A stretch of DNA of 22,146 bases from positions 1 through 22,146 of the forward strand of contig UROS01000016.1 of assembly GCA_900549445.1 (NCBI GenBank). Reading direction: 5' to 3'. This document shows positions 22,088 through 22,146 of this stretch, piece by piece (position 1 is the stretch's first letter; each line of letters opens with the position of its first letter). The notes beneath the pieces were generated by a model, which ran no database searches, was not told the DNA's origin, and saw only the letters and a program-made list of their open reading frames with translations. The stretch is from an uncultured Porphyromonadaceae bacterium. Lineage in GTDB: Bacteria > Bacteroidota > Bacteroidia > Bacteroidales > Muribaculaceae. A program made the translations under genes and the position numbers.

Positions 22088-22122
22088 ATGAACAAGATAA
22101 AGATATGGGTAGAGGCTATGCG
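22088..22122 (+). CDS. N-terminal fragment, possibly MenA-like polyprenyltransferase
   Basis: ATG at 22088 opens MNKIKIWVEAM followed by CG, the first two bases of an Arg codon, where the genomic sequence stops. Bacteroidota 1,4-dihydroxy-2-naphthoate polyprenyltransferases (MenA, menaquinone synthesis) often begin in a very similar way (a short basic start, then W-[IV]-E-A-[MF]-R). Eleven residues are too few for a firm call. The upstream -7 element at 22052-22059 and the A-rich leader support a real start. The gene is cut by adapter sequence, not by a biological event. Confidence 0.35.
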
Positions 22123-22146
22123 CTGTCTCTTATACACATCTCCGAG
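22123..22146 (+). other. Nextera (Tn5) sequencing adapter remnant, not genomic
   Basis: Bases 22123-22141 read CTGTCTCTTATACACATCT, the 19-bp Tn5 mosaic end in Illumina Nextera adapters. The next five bases, CCGAG, continue the Nextera read-2 adapter. It lies exactly at the window end, as expected for untrimmed adapter at a contig end. Confidence 0.97.

Noticed and set aside
1..22146. CRISPR array, phage or defence island
   Set aside because: No regularly spaced repeats, Cas-like proteins, phage structural genes, integrases or toxin-antitoxin pairs were seen on either strand.

Overview
The window reads as chromosomal DNA from a member of the Bacteroidales, most likely a Muribaculaceae-like gut bacterium. 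Four lines of evidence support this. The proteins are Bacteroidota types (a GldH lipoprotein, RNase Y next to a RicT/PSP1 protein, a PepSY-like lipoprotein). The starts have A-rich leaders rather than clear Shine-Dalgarno sites. The tRNA does not encode CCA. Several genes carry the Bacteroidota promoter pattern TTG/TTTG-N19-20-TAnnTTTG. The family-level placement is only an impression. The last 24 bases are not genomic: they match the Nextera transposase adapter, so real sequence ends at about 22122.

Layout. 1-102 is the tail of an unidentified plus-strand gene. 227-2173 holds two minus-strand genes: an HExxH protein with a C-terminal zinc ribbon, and a PepSY-like lipoprotein. 2311-6680 is a plus-strand block: a phased A-tract repeat, a promoter, a ZapB-like coiled-coil gene, zapA, a structured non-coding interval that is a candidate 6S-like RNA, rny (RNase Y), a RicT/PSP1 gene and gldH. 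A tRNA-Arg(ACG) with its own promoter and terminator follows at 6750-6823. 7238-9285 (minus) is a two-gene operon of a PAS protein and an acyl-AMP/CoA ligase. 9374-14307 (minus) is an export operon read TolC, HlyD, ABC-2 permease, ABC-2 permease, with no ATPase gene. 14519-16452 (plus) carries two overlapping glycosyltransferase genes. 16442-19035 (minus) is an operon of an RsmI-like methyltransferase, a YycJ-like metallo-beta-lactamase-fold hydrolase and a radical SAM/SPASM-like protein, preceded by a family 2 glycosyltransferase at 19081-20004. 20275-21585 (minus) is enolase with a clear promoter and terminator. The rest of the right end holds a REPIN-like pair of hairpins and the start of a truncated plus-strand gene, possibly menA.

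How the genes may work together. The 2.4-6.7 kb block joins cell division (ZapB-like, ZapA) to RNA decay (RNase Y) and to RicT, whose Bacillus homologue belongs to the Y-complex that directs RNase Y. The TolC-HlyD-permease set would form a channel through both membranes, but it must borrow its ATPase from elsewhere or work differently. The most interesting items are the 6S-like RNA candidate, the exporter without an ATPase gene, the rny-ricT neighbourhood, the REPIN-like element with a compensatory stem change, and the adapter at the end. No CRISPR array, phage, insertion sequence or known defence system was seen.
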